In this document: piece by piece, positions 7,722-16,228 of the stretch
How the letters are laid out: every line of letters begins with the position of its first letter
How positions within the stretch are numbered: the first letter of the stretch is position 1
Source: Coriobacteriia bacterium
Lineage (GTDB): Bacteria > Actinomycetota > Coriobacteriia > Coriobacteriales > UBA8131
DNA: 37,848 nt
Direction: 5' to 3'
Assembly: GCA_009784945.1 (NCBI GenBank)
Contig: WQXH01000018.1
Location: 1 to 37,848 of the forward strand
The notes under the pieces: model-generated
Database searches by the model: none
Told to the model about the DNA's origin: nothing
The model's input: the letters and a program-made list of their open reading frames with translations, nothing else
Position numbers and translations under genes: made by a program

Positions 7722-8483
7722 TCATGCCATGCGCTCAAAGGCGAGGCGTAGGCCTTCCAAGGTGAGGCTGTCGTTAACATCGGTGATGGTTGAGGAGAGG
7801 TCGAGTACGCGTCTGGACAAGCCGCCGGTGGCGATGACGGGAGCCTGGTAGCCAAGCTCGGCAAAGACGCGCAGCACGAGCCCGTCGATGCGATCTATCT
7901 CTCCATAGGTGAGCCCGCTTTGAACGGCAGCTCTGGTGGAGCGGCCAATAACTCGAGGCGGTGTTTCTATGTCGATGCGCGGCAGGCGAGCTGCTGCAGC
8001 AAAGAGGGCGTTGGCAGAGGTAGCTAGTCCTGGTGCAATGATGCCTCCAATAAAAGCACCATCTTTGTCGATGATTTCGATATTGGTAGCCGTCCCAAAA
8101 TCCACTACGATGACGGGAGCGCCGTAGAATTCTATGGCAGCCAACGCGTCCGCTATGCGGTCGGCACCTATCTCGCTGGGATTGTCGTAGCCGCAAGAAA
8201 AACCAACGGCTGTCTTATGGGTGAGAAGCAGCGGCTCTGTGCCGCTTAACAGGCAAGCTGCCACAGTCCACTCACTGCTGAGCGCGGGCACTACCGAAGC
8301 AATGGCCACATGCTTGATATCCAGAGCTTCTTTGTTAGTGGACAAGAGTGTGTTGAGTGTGATGAGCAACTCGTCTGACGTGTTATCGGCGCGGGTAGAA
8401 AGGCGCCAGTCGCACACCAGGCTTTTACCCTTATAGACTCCCAGGTGAGTTTGAGTATTACCAATATCGGCAACCAGCAGCAT
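7722..8483 (-). CDS. coaX: Type III pantothenate kinase
   Basis: The 253-aa CoaX phosphorylates pantothenate, the first step of coenzyme A synthesis. It belongs to the ASKHA (acetate/sugar kinase, Hsc70, actin) fold: the phosphate-1 motif DIGNTQTHLG is at the N-terminus, GADRIADALAA and VVDFGTATNIEII (phosphate-2 region) lie in the middle, and ATGGLSRRV near the end. Type III enzymes are common in actinobacteria and are insensitive to CoA feedback in characterised cases. The start at 8483 follows a strong GGAGG site. The reading frame stays open far upstream but without family similarity, so the longer version is rejected. It is divergent from the response regulator operon. Confidence 0.93.
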   Translation of the reverse strand: MLLVADIGNTQTHLGVYKGKSLVCDWRLSTRADNTSDELLITLNTLLSTNKEALDIKHVAIASVVPALSSEWTVAACLLSGTEPLLLTHKTAVGFSCGYDNPSEIGADRIADALAAIEFYGAPVIVVDFGTATNIEIIDKDGAFIGGIIAPGLATSANALFAAAARLPRIDIETPPRVIGRSTRAAVQSGLTYGEIDRIDGLVLRVFAELGYQAPVIATGGLSRRVLDLSSTITDVNDSLTLEGLRLAFERMA

Positions 8484-8597
8484 GATAAACCTCCAACAAC
8501 AAAGCAACAAACGAATCAAACTAACACTCATTGTAACGCAGCCGAGTGGTATTATGGTTGGATAACAAGTTGTTGAATGTTGCAGAAGGGAGACAGA

Positions 8598-9311
8598 ATG
8601 ACTGACGCACCAGCCAAAGTCCTCGTTGTTGACGACGAGCCTGCAATTACAGAATTTGTTGGCTACAACTTGCGCAAAGAGGGTTATGAAGTGAGCATAG
8701 CTGCCGACGGAGCCACCGCGCTCGAGCTCATCAACACCTATCATTTTGACCTGGTTATCATGGATGTCATGCTGCCTAGCATGGATGGCTATGAGGTGGT
8801 GCGACGCATTCGCGCCAACTATACCATGCCCGTACTTTTTTTAAGTGCGCGCGATACCGAGCTCGATAAAGTCGTAGGGCTCGAGATTGGCGGAGATGAC
8901 TACTTGGCCAAGCCTTTTGGAGTGCGCGAGCTGATTGCTCGTGCAAAAGCCTTGCTCCGTCGCGCCGCTAATCAAGATAATGGCGGCCTTGGAGATGACT
9001 TTGACGAGGTCATTGAAGTGAGCGGTATCAAGCTTGATGAAAGCACCCATATTGCGGTGAGCGAAAAAGGCCCCATTGAGCTGACTCCCAGGGAGTTTGA
9101 GCTCCTCGGTGCCCTCATGCGTCACGCCGGCAAAGTGCTTTCTAGAGATCAACTCCTGCAAGATGCCTGGGGCTGGGAATACCTTGTGGAGACAAAGACA
9201 GTAGATACCCACGTCAAGCGTCTGCGCGACAAGCTTGAGGCGGCAAAAATCGACCCGGGATTAATCGAGACCGTTCGTGGGTATGGGTATCGGTTTAAAG
9301 TGCTCACTTAG
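8598..9311 (+). CDS. OmpR/PhoB-type response regulator
   Basis: The 237-aa regulator has a receiver domain (residues 8-120) with acidic pocket Asp12/Asp13, phospho-acceptor Asp56 in VIMDVMLPSMDG, Ser83 and Lys105 (AKPFG). A C-terminal winged-helix DNA-binding domain follows (about 138-234) with PREFELLGALMR, VDTHVKRLRDKL and the ending TVRGYGYRF. The ATG at 8598 has an AGAAGGGAGA site seven bases upstream. The histidine kinase gene follows 38 bp later. The target regulon cannot be read from the sequence; the general layout resembles WalR/PhoP-class regulators. Confidence 0.93.
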   Translation: MTDAPAKVLVVDDEPAITEFVGYNLRKEGYEVSIAADGATALELINTYHFDLVIMDVMLPSMDGYEVVRRIRANYTMPVLFLSARDTELDKVVGLEIGGDDYLAKPFGVRELIARAKALLRRAANQDNGGLGDDFDEVIEVSGIKLDESTHIAVSEKGPIELTPREFELLGALMRHAGKVLSRDQLLQDAWGWEYLVETKTVDTHVKRLRDKLEAAKIDPGLIETVRGYGYRFKVLT

Positions 9312-9349
9312 GCGAGCCCTTCAAAGGAGCTGCTTCCAAGGAGGTATGC

Positions 9350-10399
9350 TTGCACTATAAAACGCTCAGAATACTCTTGGCATTCATTTGCTCCGCCATA
9401 ACTATGATTATCTCCTTGGTTGCGGTGGCCTTGCTCTTTGCGCAGCTCGATAACGAGATTGTGCTCTTGACCATCTCACTGCCTCTGGGAGTAACCGCTT
9501 TTGTATGTGCCTATGCTGCCACAGGTTTTTATTTGGGCCCACTTGGTAAGGTGATGTTGCGTGTTAAGCAACTGGCCGATGGTCAGTTTTCGGTGCGCTT
9601 TATGGACGAGTCTATGATGCGCACGCCTCTAGGCGTGCAAGAGCTGGCCATAGGACTGGACTCGGTTGCTGCAAAGATGCGCAGCCAACTGGCAGAAGCA
9701 GCCTCAGACAGCAAACGACAAAACCAATTTGTGAGCGATGTGTCGCATGAGCTGCGCACCCCGCTTACCGCCATTCGAGGTGCTGCCGAGACCATGATGG
9801 ACGAGGATATCTCCTATGAGGATCGCCGCCTCTTTTGCGAAAGCATCGTACGCGAAAGCGAGCGGCTTACGCGCTTGGCCAATGAGCTTCTTACCTTGCA
9901 GCGTATTGACGGGCGAGGAGAAATACTGCTTGAGCGCGTCAACCTCCACAAGGTGGTAGAAAATGCCATAAGCCTGCTGTCACCGTTGCTGGAAGAACGC
10001 AACGTAGACATAAGCATAAAAGGGGAGGTGCCTGACGTGCTGGGAGATACCGACCGCCTCCAGCAGGTAGCAGTCAACCTCATAGAAAACGCCAGTCGCT
10101 TTACCAGTCCAGAAAATGGACGCATTGAGGTGGAGCTTTCGGGTATCAAGGGGCACAGCATTATTGCCGTCAAGGATAATGGAAAAGGCTTTGGCGACGT
10201 AGACCCGGCACGACTTTTTGACCGGTTCTTCAGGGGAGACGCAAGTAGGGCTCGCACAACAGGAGGAACCGGGCTTGGTCTCACTATTGTAAAGGCTATA
10301 GTAGATGCACACGACGGCACTGTTGAGGCGGTAAACTTGCCTCATGGCGGCGCATGTTTTATTGTGGCAATACCATCTTTACCACCCCGAACCGAGTAG
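9350..10399 (+). CDS. Sensor histidine kinase, partner of the upstream response regulator
   Basis: The 349-aa kinase has two N-terminal membrane helices (about residues 5-27 and 35-60) with almost no extracellular loop between them, so it probably senses through the membrane. A HAMP-like linker follows (about 62-115), then a HisKA domain with phospho-acceptor His133 in FVSDVSHELRTPLTAIRG, and a complete ATPase domain: N box NLIENASRFT, G1 VKDNGKGFG, F box LFDRFFRG, and G2 TGGTGLGLTIV. The start is a TTG at 9350, placed by the AAGGAGG just upstream; an ATG six bases earlier runs straight into a stop codon. Confidence 0.92.
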   Translation: MHYKTLRILLAFICSAITMIISLVAVALLFAQLDNEIVLLTISLPLGVTAFVCAYAATGFYLGPLGKVMLRVKQLADGQFSVRFMDESMMRTPLGVQELAIGLDSVAAKMRSQLAEAASDSKRQNQFVSDVSHELRTPLTAIRGAAETMMDEDISYEDRRLFCESIVRESERLTRLANELLTLQRIDGRGEILLERVNLHKVVENAISLLSPLLEERNVDISIKGEVPDVLGDTDRLQQVAVNLIENASRFTSPENGRIEVELSGIKGHSIIAVKDNGKGFGDVDPARLFDRFFRGDASRARTTGGTGLGLTIVKAIVDAHDGTVEAVNLPHGGACFIVAIPSLPPRTE

Positions 10400-10514
10400 G
10401 CCTACGAACCACTATGGAACTACCATGACCCAAGCAGGCTCAGCGCCTGCCTGACGAGAGAGATTAAGAAGACATGTTTGCAGAGAGCTGCCGAGACAAG
10501 AGAGTGGAGTGTTG

Positions 10515-11999
10515 ATGTTGAGCGCTGCGGCAGGTGAAAGCACAGGCACAGGCACAAGCACAAGCAGCCAAGGAGCACATCTCAAGCAGCGCCTGAGACT
10601 CAAGTTACTTGGGCTTAATGCAAGGCGCATGCTGATATTTTGCCTGCTGTATATTGTGGTACATAGCACCACCTTCTTCTTGAGCAACAGCATAGAAGGC
10701 AAAGTGCTCTTTGGCGTTACGCAGCCCTTTTCTTGGATACACCCAGCAGACACAGCGGTTGCCATAGTGGCACTTTGCCTGGGTGCAAGCTTTGCCATAC
10801 TTTTTGTCTGTGTCTTCAAGGGAGTCATTAAGCGACCAAAAACTCAAAGTGATCTTGTGCACGCCTGCTTGGTGCTGCTCACCTTTGTGCAGCTTTTGCT
10901 GTATCCACAAGAACTGGGCACCAACTACTTTTTGCTTTACTTTATGATTTATGTTCTCATGTTGGGAGTGTTGCCCATACTTAATAGGGTGCAAAGCCTT
11001 GGATACATCCTTGGTTTTGCTCTTTTAAGCTGGATCATCTACGTAGCTACCTTTCCTTCTATCCTGGAGGTAGACCTGGCGGCAATCACCTCTTCATCGG
11101 CTCCTGCAAACATAGTGCTGCTTCAATCCACCATCAGTTTTTATGCCATAGTACTGGTTGCCTTTGCAGTGAGCCTTGCGGTTTCTCGATTGAGTCATAG
11201 GCTCATAGTACAAAACATCATGCTTAAGCTTGAGTTGGAGGAGCGGAAGATAGAGCTTGAATCCTGCATAGAAGAGCAAACCGCCCAGTACAAAGAAAAA
11301 GCTCGAGTTGCCGAGGCTTCAAGCCTTGCCAAAACGCGCTTTTTTACTAAAGCCAGTCATGAGATGCGTAGTTCAATGACCGCCATCCTCGGCATGGTCT
11401 TTTTTGCCAAAGAAAGTGGGGACATCCAGACTAAACAAGAAAGCCTTGAGTCAATCGATCGCGAAACACAAAAACTCAAGGGCATTGTAGGATCCATCAT
11501 TGAAGGCACGTATGACGAAGCAGGTAGTCCTACAAAAGAGCATTCTAAGGATGCGAGTGCTGGTGCAGAGCCACTGCCTGCCAAGGAGGCTCATAAGCCG
11601 CTCGATGCCCCCCTGCTCAGCGGCCATAATCTGCTTGTAGTTGAGGATCTGGACACCAACCGCTTTGTGCTCACTGAGTACCTCAAAAAAACCCAGGCAA
11701 ACGTAGAAGAAGCCATCAATGGCAAAGAGGCGGTGGAGAGGTTTGCTGCTTCTCCTGAGGGCTACTACTCTTTTGTTTTCATGGACTTATTAATGCCCGA
11801 AATGAATGGTCATGAGGCCACTCGCGCTATTCGCTCGATGGAGCGCCGGGATGCTGCAGATGTTCCTATTGTGGCCGTGAGCGCTAACGCCTTTAAGGAA
11901 GATATCGAAGCCTCGCTTGCTGCAGGCATGGATGCCCACCTGGCAAAGCCAGTGGAGCAATCGACGGTCTTCCGTGTATTGATTGAGAGACTCCTATGA
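10515..11999 (+). CDS. Membrane HisKA-REC protein lacking the kinase ATPase domain
   Basis: The product is about 494 aa. A Ser/Thr/Gly-rich start is followed by about six membrane helices (residues 38-225), a coiled coil (230-270), a HisKA-like helix pair with His282 in KASHEMRSSMTAILGM, a short linker (about 345-372), and a C-terminal receiver with acidic Asp378, phospho-acceptor Asp424 (FMDLLMPEMNG) and Lys in AKPV. The HATPase_c domain that normally sits between HisKA and the receiver is missing, with the frame intact. It may be a phospho-relay or dominant partner fed by another kinase, perhaps the upstream one. The start could be GTG 10509 or ATG 10515. Its last 4 bp overlap purB (ATGA). 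Confidence 0.82.
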   Translation: MLSAAAGESTGTGTSTSSQGAHLKQRLRLKLLGLNARRMLIFCLLYIVVHSTTFFLSNSIEGKVLFGVTQPFSWIHPADTAVAIVALCLGASFAILFVCVFKGVIKRPKTQSDLVHACLVLLTFVQLLLYPQELGTNYFLLYFMIYVLMLGVLPILNRVQSLGYILGFALLSWIIYVATFPSILEVDLAAITSSSAPANIVLLQSTISFYAIVLVAFAVSLAVSRLSHRLIVQNIMLKLELEERKIELESCIEEQTAQYKEKARVAEASSLAKTRFFTKASHEMRSSMTAILGMVFFAKESGDIQTKQESLESIDRETQKLKGIVGSIIEGTYDEAGSPTKEHSKDASAGAEPLPAKEAHKPLDAPLLSGHNLLVVEDLDTNRFVLTEYLKKTQANVEEAINGKEAVERFAASPEGYYSFVFMDLLMPEMNGHEATRAIRSMERRDAADVPIVAVSANAFKEDIEASLAAGMDAHLAKPVEQSTVFRVLIERLL

Positions 12000-13348
12000 T
12001 TGATCGCTACTCCCGCCCCCAGATGTCACAAATATTCTCCCTCGAAAACAAGTTCAGGCTCTGGCAAGAGATAGAAGTACTCTTTGCCGAGGCATGCGCC
12101 GAGCAAGGCACCATAGGCATTACGGCCGACGAAGCGCGCTGGATACGGGAGCATGCGAGCTTTGACCTTGCAGGCATCGAGGCCATCGAGGAAGTAACCA
12201 ACCACGATGTCATTGCCTTTCTCACTAATCTGGGCTCATATGTTGATAGAGATGTTCCAGCAGGCACACCCAAGCCCTCGCGCTGGCTGCACTACGGCAT
12301 GACCTCCTCAGACCTGGGAGACACAGCGCTTTGCTGCCAAATTACCCAGGCTCTGGATCTCATCCTTGCTCAGGTACGCACCTTGGGAGAGCGTTGCAAG
12401 CACCGGGCCTTGGAAGAAAGAGACACGCTTTGTGTAGGACGTACTCACGGTATTCATGCCGAGCCTATGACCTTTGGCATGAAGTTTGGTGCCTGGGCCT
12501 GGGCGCTTAAACGAGCTGAGCAACGGCTGGTAGATGCCCGAGCTTTGAGCGCGGCGCGCGGCGCACTCTCGGGAGCCGTTGGGTCTTACTCCAGCATTGA
12601 CCCTGTTTTGGAGGCCTCTGTTTGTGAGCGCCTGGGGCTTCAGCCCGACCCGCTCTCTACGCAAGTCATAGCACGCGACAATCACGCCCATGTGGCAGCT
12701 GCTCTTGCGGGCTGTGCTGCCACCTTGGAGCAGGTTGCCACCGAGATTCGCTCTTTGCAAAAGTCGGATACACTGGAGGCAGAAGAGCCCTTTGCCAAGG
12801 GCCAAAAAGGCTCCAGCGCCATGCCGCATAAGCGCAATCCTATTACCTGCGAGCGTGTTTGTGGCCTGGCGCGCGTGGTTAAGGCCAACACACAGGTTGC
12901 CTTTGACAACGTAGCCCTGTGGCACGAGCGCGACATCTCGCATTCTTCGGCCGAGCGGGTCGTACTGGCCGATTCTTTCATTGCTTTGGACTACATGCTT
13001 GCCAAGATGCAGTGGGTCGTTGACGGGCTTATCTTGTACCCAGCCAACATGTTGGCCAACCTCAAGCGTACCCGCGGGCTCATCTACTCCAGCAAGGTGT
13101 TGCTTGCCCTTGTAGATGCTGGCATTACGCGCGAGGAGGCCTACGATATCGTTCAGCGCAATGCCCTGGTTGTTTGGGATGACATACAACAGGCTCGCTC
13201 TGGTTTGGACTATCGGGGGCGCCTTGAAGCAGATTCTCGTGCTGCGGCTCTCCTGAATAGCGAGACCCTTGATGCCATTTTTGAGCCGAGAAGCTTCCTT
13301 GGTAGGATGCCAATACTCTTTGAGCGCCTGCAAAAGTTGGAGTTTTAG
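11996..13348 (+). CDS. purB: Adenylosuccinate lyase
   Basis: PurB cleaves SAICAR to AICAR and adenylosuccinate to AMP in purine synthesis. The 450-aa protein shows the fumarase/aspartase superfamily marks: HYGMTSSDLGDTA, the catalytic-His region GRTHGIHAEPMTFG, and the signature GSSAMPHKRNP on the mobile loop. It is full length and begins like the family (MIDRYSRPQM). Its ATG overlaps the preceding HisKA-REC gene by 4 bp, so the enzyme is probably translationally coupled to a signalling protein, which is an unusual neighbour for purB. Its 3' end contains the -35 element of the next gene's promoter. Confidence 0.96.
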   Translation: MIDRYSRPQMSQIFSLENKFRLWQEIEVLFAEACAEQGTIGITADEARWIREHASFDLAGIEAIEEVTNHDVIAFLTNLGSYVDRDVPAGTPKPSRWLHYGMTSSDLGDTALCCQITQALDLILAQVRTLGERCKHRALEERDTLCVGRTHGIHAEPMTFGMKFGAWAWALKRAEQRLVDARALSAARGALSGAVGSYSSIDPVLEASVCERLGLQPDPLSTQVIARDNHAHVAAALAGCAATLEQVATEIRSLQKSDTLEAEEPFAKGQKGSSAMPHKRNPITCERVCGLARVVKANTQVAFDNVALWHERDISHSSAERVVLADSFIALDYMLAKMQWVVDGLILYPANMLANLKRTRGLIYSSKVLLALVDAGITREEAYDIVQRNALVVWDDIQQARSGLDYRGRLEADSRAAALLNSETLDAIFEPRSFLGRMPILFERLQKLEF

Positions 13349-13365
13349 AGATTAAGCAGTATACT
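13337..13365 (+). promoter_or_regulatory. Promoter of the first NlpC/P60 gene
   Basis: The -35 TTGGAG (13337-13342) is separated by 17 bp from the -10 TATACT (13360-13365). The -35 lies in the last codons of purB. The 16-bp block GATTAAGCAGTATACT (13350-13365) matches the promoter of the second paralogue at 14942-14957 at 15 of 16 positions, which suggests common control. The initiation site would be about 13372, 30 bp before the ATG. Confidence 0.6.
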
Positions 13366-13401
13366 TAGTGCTCATGAACCGTACACCTGAGGAAGTCTGA
13401 C

Positions 13402-14724
13402 ATGAGGAACTCAGTAATAATTAGGCAAAATCTAAGCAAACCAAGCCTGTTTTTTAGCTGGGCGCTTGTTGCAGTGCTCGCATTTGCCTTGTTGATGCCC
13501 GTTGGCCTGCAAAGCGCCTATGCTCAGCCTACCTTGGCCGAAGTACAAGCGCAGGCAGACGAGGCCAGTGCTCGCCTTGCCATAACCGAAGCTGAGATGT
13601 TTAAAATCGGCGAGGAGTATGTAGTGGCTTTAGCGGCACACGAAGCCTCCCTTGGTGCGATGGAAGATGCGCAGCTACGCATCGAAGTTGCCCAAGCTGT
13701 CATTGCAGAAACACAAATACTTTTGGGCAACCGTGCAAGTGCCATGTATCGCCAAGGCCCCCTCTCGTTTCTTGAGGTGATTTTTGGTGCCAAGAGTTTT
13801 GAAGAATTTACCAACACGTGGGATCTTCTCACCAAGATCAATCAAGAAAGCGCCGATTTGATCTTGACCAACAAAGAGGCTCGGGATGAAGCAAAGTCTG
13901 CTCGCGAGGAGCTTTCTGAGCAAGAAAAGGCTGCTGCTGCCTATCTTCTTGAGACAGAAGTGCTCATGGAAAACGCGCATCAGCTGCTAAGCAGCCAAGA
14001 AGCAGAGCTGGCTGCCCTCAGTTCTGAGGTTGCAGATCTCGTGTACAAGGAGCAAGAGGAGCGTCAGGCTGAACAACGTCAGACTGAAGAGCGTCTGGCG
14101 CAAGAACGCTACGAGCGTGAGCTTGAGGTGCAGGAAGGCTTGGAGCAAGAACGTCTGGCTCGCGAACGTCTGACCCAACGACCAGGAGCTTCTCAAAACT
14201 CCAACCAAGGCACAGGCTCAAATACCAATCAGGGTTCAAATCAGGAATCCAGTCAAGGAGCTGGCCAAGGAACAAGCCTCATTCCCACTCCGGTTCCTAC
14301 ACCTCCACCGCCACCTCCGCCCCCGCCCCCGCCACCTCCGCCCCCGCCACCCCCTCCTCCCACCGAAGGGTATGGTGACGTAGTTGCGGCGGCTGTCTCG
14401 CGGCTGGGCTCTCCCTATGTGTATGGCAATGCTGGGCCAAACTATTTTGATTGCTCTGGGCTCACCTCCTGGTGTTACTCGCAGGCTGGGCGTGGCTACA
14501 TTGGACGGGGTACGGGCGATCAGTACCATGCAGCTTCTGCACGCTGGCCCTACTCCAGCGGAGGTGCACAGCCCGGCGATGTACTCTGGTGGCCACCAGA
14601 GACCGGCTACACCCACGTGGCTATCTATACCGGTAACGGTCAGTATATTCACGCCCCCCTGCCCGGGCAAACAGTATGCTATTCATCTTGGGCCATAGAA
14701 AGCACCATAGTCCTCCGCTTTTAA
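13402..14724 (+). CDS. Secreted coiled-coil NlpC/P60 peptidoglycan hydrolase, long polyproline linker
   Basis: The 440-aa exported protein has a signal peptide ending near SAYAQ (residue 35), a long coiled coil (about 40-255), a Gln/Asn/Ser-rich stretch (260-300), about 20 consecutive prolines, and a C-terminal NlpC/P60 domain (about 325-440). The catalytic residues are visible: Cys351 in DCSG, His405 in HVAIYTG and His417 in YIHAPL. Such enzymes cut D-Glu-diaminopimelate-type peptide bonds in the wall, and the coiled coil usually holds the enzyme inactive or recruits it, as in RipA or PcsB. The downstream paralogue shares the layout. The proline codons form a trinucleotide-like repeat (about 14300-14361) prone to length change. 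Confidence 0.92.
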   Translation: MRNSVIIRQNLSKPSLFFSWALVAVLAFALLMPVGLQSAYAQPTLAEVQAQADEASARLAITEAEMFKIGEEYVVALAAHEASLGAMEDAQLRIEVAQAVIAETQILLGNRASAMYRQGPLSFLEVIFGAKSFEEFTNTWDLLTKINQESADLILTNKEARDEAKSAREELSEQEKAAAAYLLETEVLMENAHQLLSSQEAELAALSSEVADLVYKEQEERQAEQRQTEERLAQERYERELEVQEGLEQERLARERLTQRPGASQNSNQGTGSNTNQGSNQESSQGAGQGTSLIPTPVPTPPPPPPPPPPPPPPPPPPPPTEGYGDVVAAAVSRLGSPYVYGNAGPNYFDCSGLTSWCYSQAGRGYIGRGTGDQYHAASARWPYSSGGAQPGDVLWWPPETGYTHVAIYTGNGQYIHAPLPGQTVCYSSWAIESTIVLRF

Positions 14725-14762
14725 CCATTTAACGACAGACAAGAAGTATAAGTTGGCCTGAG

Positions 14763-14890
14763 TAGTTCACAGGGGTTACAGTTCGGTCTATACATCGTCA
14801 TTGTGGGCTTGACCCGGAATCTGAGACGCATTTTGGTAAGATTGCGGCTCGGAGGCCGCAATGACGGACTACAGTCTGACTAGTGAACCA
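14763..14890. repeat. Intergenic inverted-repeat element between the NlpC/P60 paralogues
   Basis: Imperfect inverted arms at 14796-14822 (CGTCATTGTGGGCTTGACCC) and 14839-14866 (ending GGCCGCAATGACG) are enclosed by short outer arms GTTCAC (14765-14770) and GTGAAC (14883-14888). The motif CGTCATTG...GGCTTGACCC recalls dispersed intergenic repeats known from many bacterial genomes; the comparison is from memory. It holds no gene and ends about 40 bp before the next promoter. Confidence 0.6.
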
Positions 14891-14928
14891 CCAGGGCAAA
14901 AGCAGCTTTATTATTTAGGCTGTGTCAT

Positions 14929-14957
14929 TTGGTGTTTGTAGGATTTAGCAGTATACT
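14929..14957 (+). promoter_or_regulatory. Promoter of the second NlpC/P60 gene
   Basis: TTGGTG (14929-14934), a 17-bp spacer and TATACT (14952-14957). The block GATTTAGCAGTATACT at 14942-14957 is nearly identical to that of the first paralogue. The transcript would have a leader of about 90 nt that contains the inverted repeat CGGTAA...TTACCG (within about 14970-14998). Confidence 0.6.
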
Positions 14958-15052
14958 GTGAGCAAACACTTCGGTAACCTATTATTTATCTTTACCGATG
15001 TTCGATATGATATAAAACTGCACTCACGAACATGTACGGAGAAGCTGGGATT

Positions 15053-16162
15053 ATGTACTGCAAAAGCAAGCTCAAACAGGGCTGCAAGCTCAAGAGGTCT
15101 TTGAGGCTTGTGCTGGTTGTGCTGCTGGCTGCCACGCTTCTCACTTCTTTCAATGTGCAATCTGCTTTTGCGACTCCCACTTCGGCAGAGGTGCAGGCGC
15201 AGGCAGATGAAGTGAGCGCAAGGCTCGCTATTGCAGAAGAGGAAATGCACAGTATTCGTGCTGAATACTGGGCGGCTGTTGAGGCTCATGAACAGGCGCT
15301 TGCCAATATGGATGAGGCGCAAGAGCGTATTGACGTAGCGCAAGGCATCATCAAAGAGACGCAAGAGCTCTTGGGCGCACGTGCAAATCTGATGTATCGA
15401 CAAGGCCCTCTCTCGTTTCTTGAGGTAATCTTTGGTGCGGCCAGCTTTGAGGAGTTTACCAATACCTGGGACTTCATCAATATGATCAACCAAGAAAATG
15501 CCAACCTCATACAAATCAATAAAGATGCCCGTGCCGAGGCAGAGGCTGCTCACGCAGAGTTTTCGGCTCAGCAAATTGTGGCTGCTGAGCGAGAGGCAGA
15601 GGCTGCTGCCATACAGGTAAGGGCAGAAGAGCTCATTGCCGAACAACAGGTCGAGCTGGCAGGGCTTAATGCCGAGGTAGCCAGACTCGTAGAAGAAGAG
15701 ACTGCTGCCCGTCTGGCTGCAGAGGCTGCGGCAGAGGCCGAAAGGCTCAGGCAACAGCAAATGACTGCCAGCCAACAGCCCTCTTATGATTACTCTCCAC
15801 CCCCACCTCCACCTGCCGGCGGCTTTGGTGATGTGGTATCGGCAGCTGCCTCGCGCATTGGTTGTCCCTATGTATATGGTGCCACTGGGCCAGACTACTA
15901 CGACTGCTCGGGTCTTACATCTTGGAGCTATCAGCAGGCGGGTCTTGGCTGGATTGGACGTACCGATGGGTCTCAATATGCCAGTGCATCGGCTCGATGG
16001 CCGTACACAAGTGGTGGGGCGGTACCTGGCGATGTGCTTTGGTGGCCAGGCCATGTGGCAATCTACGCAGGTGGCGGATCATATATCCATGCGCCCATAC
16101 CAGGGCAATCTGTTCGTTACGACTCGTGGAACATAGGAAATGCCGTTGTTCTTCGATTCTAA
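15053..16162 (+). CDS. Second secreted coiled-coil NlpC/P60 hydrolase (paralogue)
   Basis: The product is 369 aa, with a signal peptide ending near SAFAT, a coiled coil (about 40-235), a short linker of six prolines, and an NlpC/P60 domain (about 255-369) with Cys285 (DCSG), His334 (GHVAIYAG) and His346 (YIHAP). It is a clear tandem duplicate of the preceding gene: a core such as QGPLSFLEVIFGA followed by SFEEFTNTWD is shared. The Gln-rich region and long polyproline spacer of the first copy are missing, so the two enzymes probably differ in reach or wall placement. The ATG at 15053 is chosen for its site GGAGAAGCTGGGATT; ATG 15032 is the alternative. Confidence 0.9.
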   Translation: MYCKSKLKQGCKLKRSLRLVLVVLLAATLLTSFNVQSAFATPTSAEVQAQADEVSARLAIAEEEMHSIRAEYWAAVEAHEQALANMDEAQERIDVAQGIIKETQELLGARANLMYRQGPLSFLEVIFGAASFEEFTNTWDFINMINQENANLIQINKDARAEAEAAHAEFSAQQIVAAEREAEAAAIQVRAEELIAEQQVELAGLNAEVARLVEEETAARLAAEAAAEAERLRQQQMTASQQPSYDYSPPPPPPAGGFGDVVSAAASRIGCPYVYGATGPDYYDCSGLTSWSYQQAGLGWIGRTDGSQYASASARWPYTSGGAVPGDVLWWPGHVAIYAGGGSYIHAPIPGQSVRYDSWNIGNAVVLRF

Positions 16163-16228
16163 GGAAGCGATATCTTACCCTCGCTTTCTCAAATAGTTGG
16201 CAGACTTAAAGGAAATAAGGAGTAGAAC

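Noticed and set aside
8484-8744. Upstream extension of the coaX frame
   Set aside because: The strong GGAGG site before 8483 and the family start DIGNTQTHLG mark the true beginning; the extension overlaps the response regulator gene and has no similarity.
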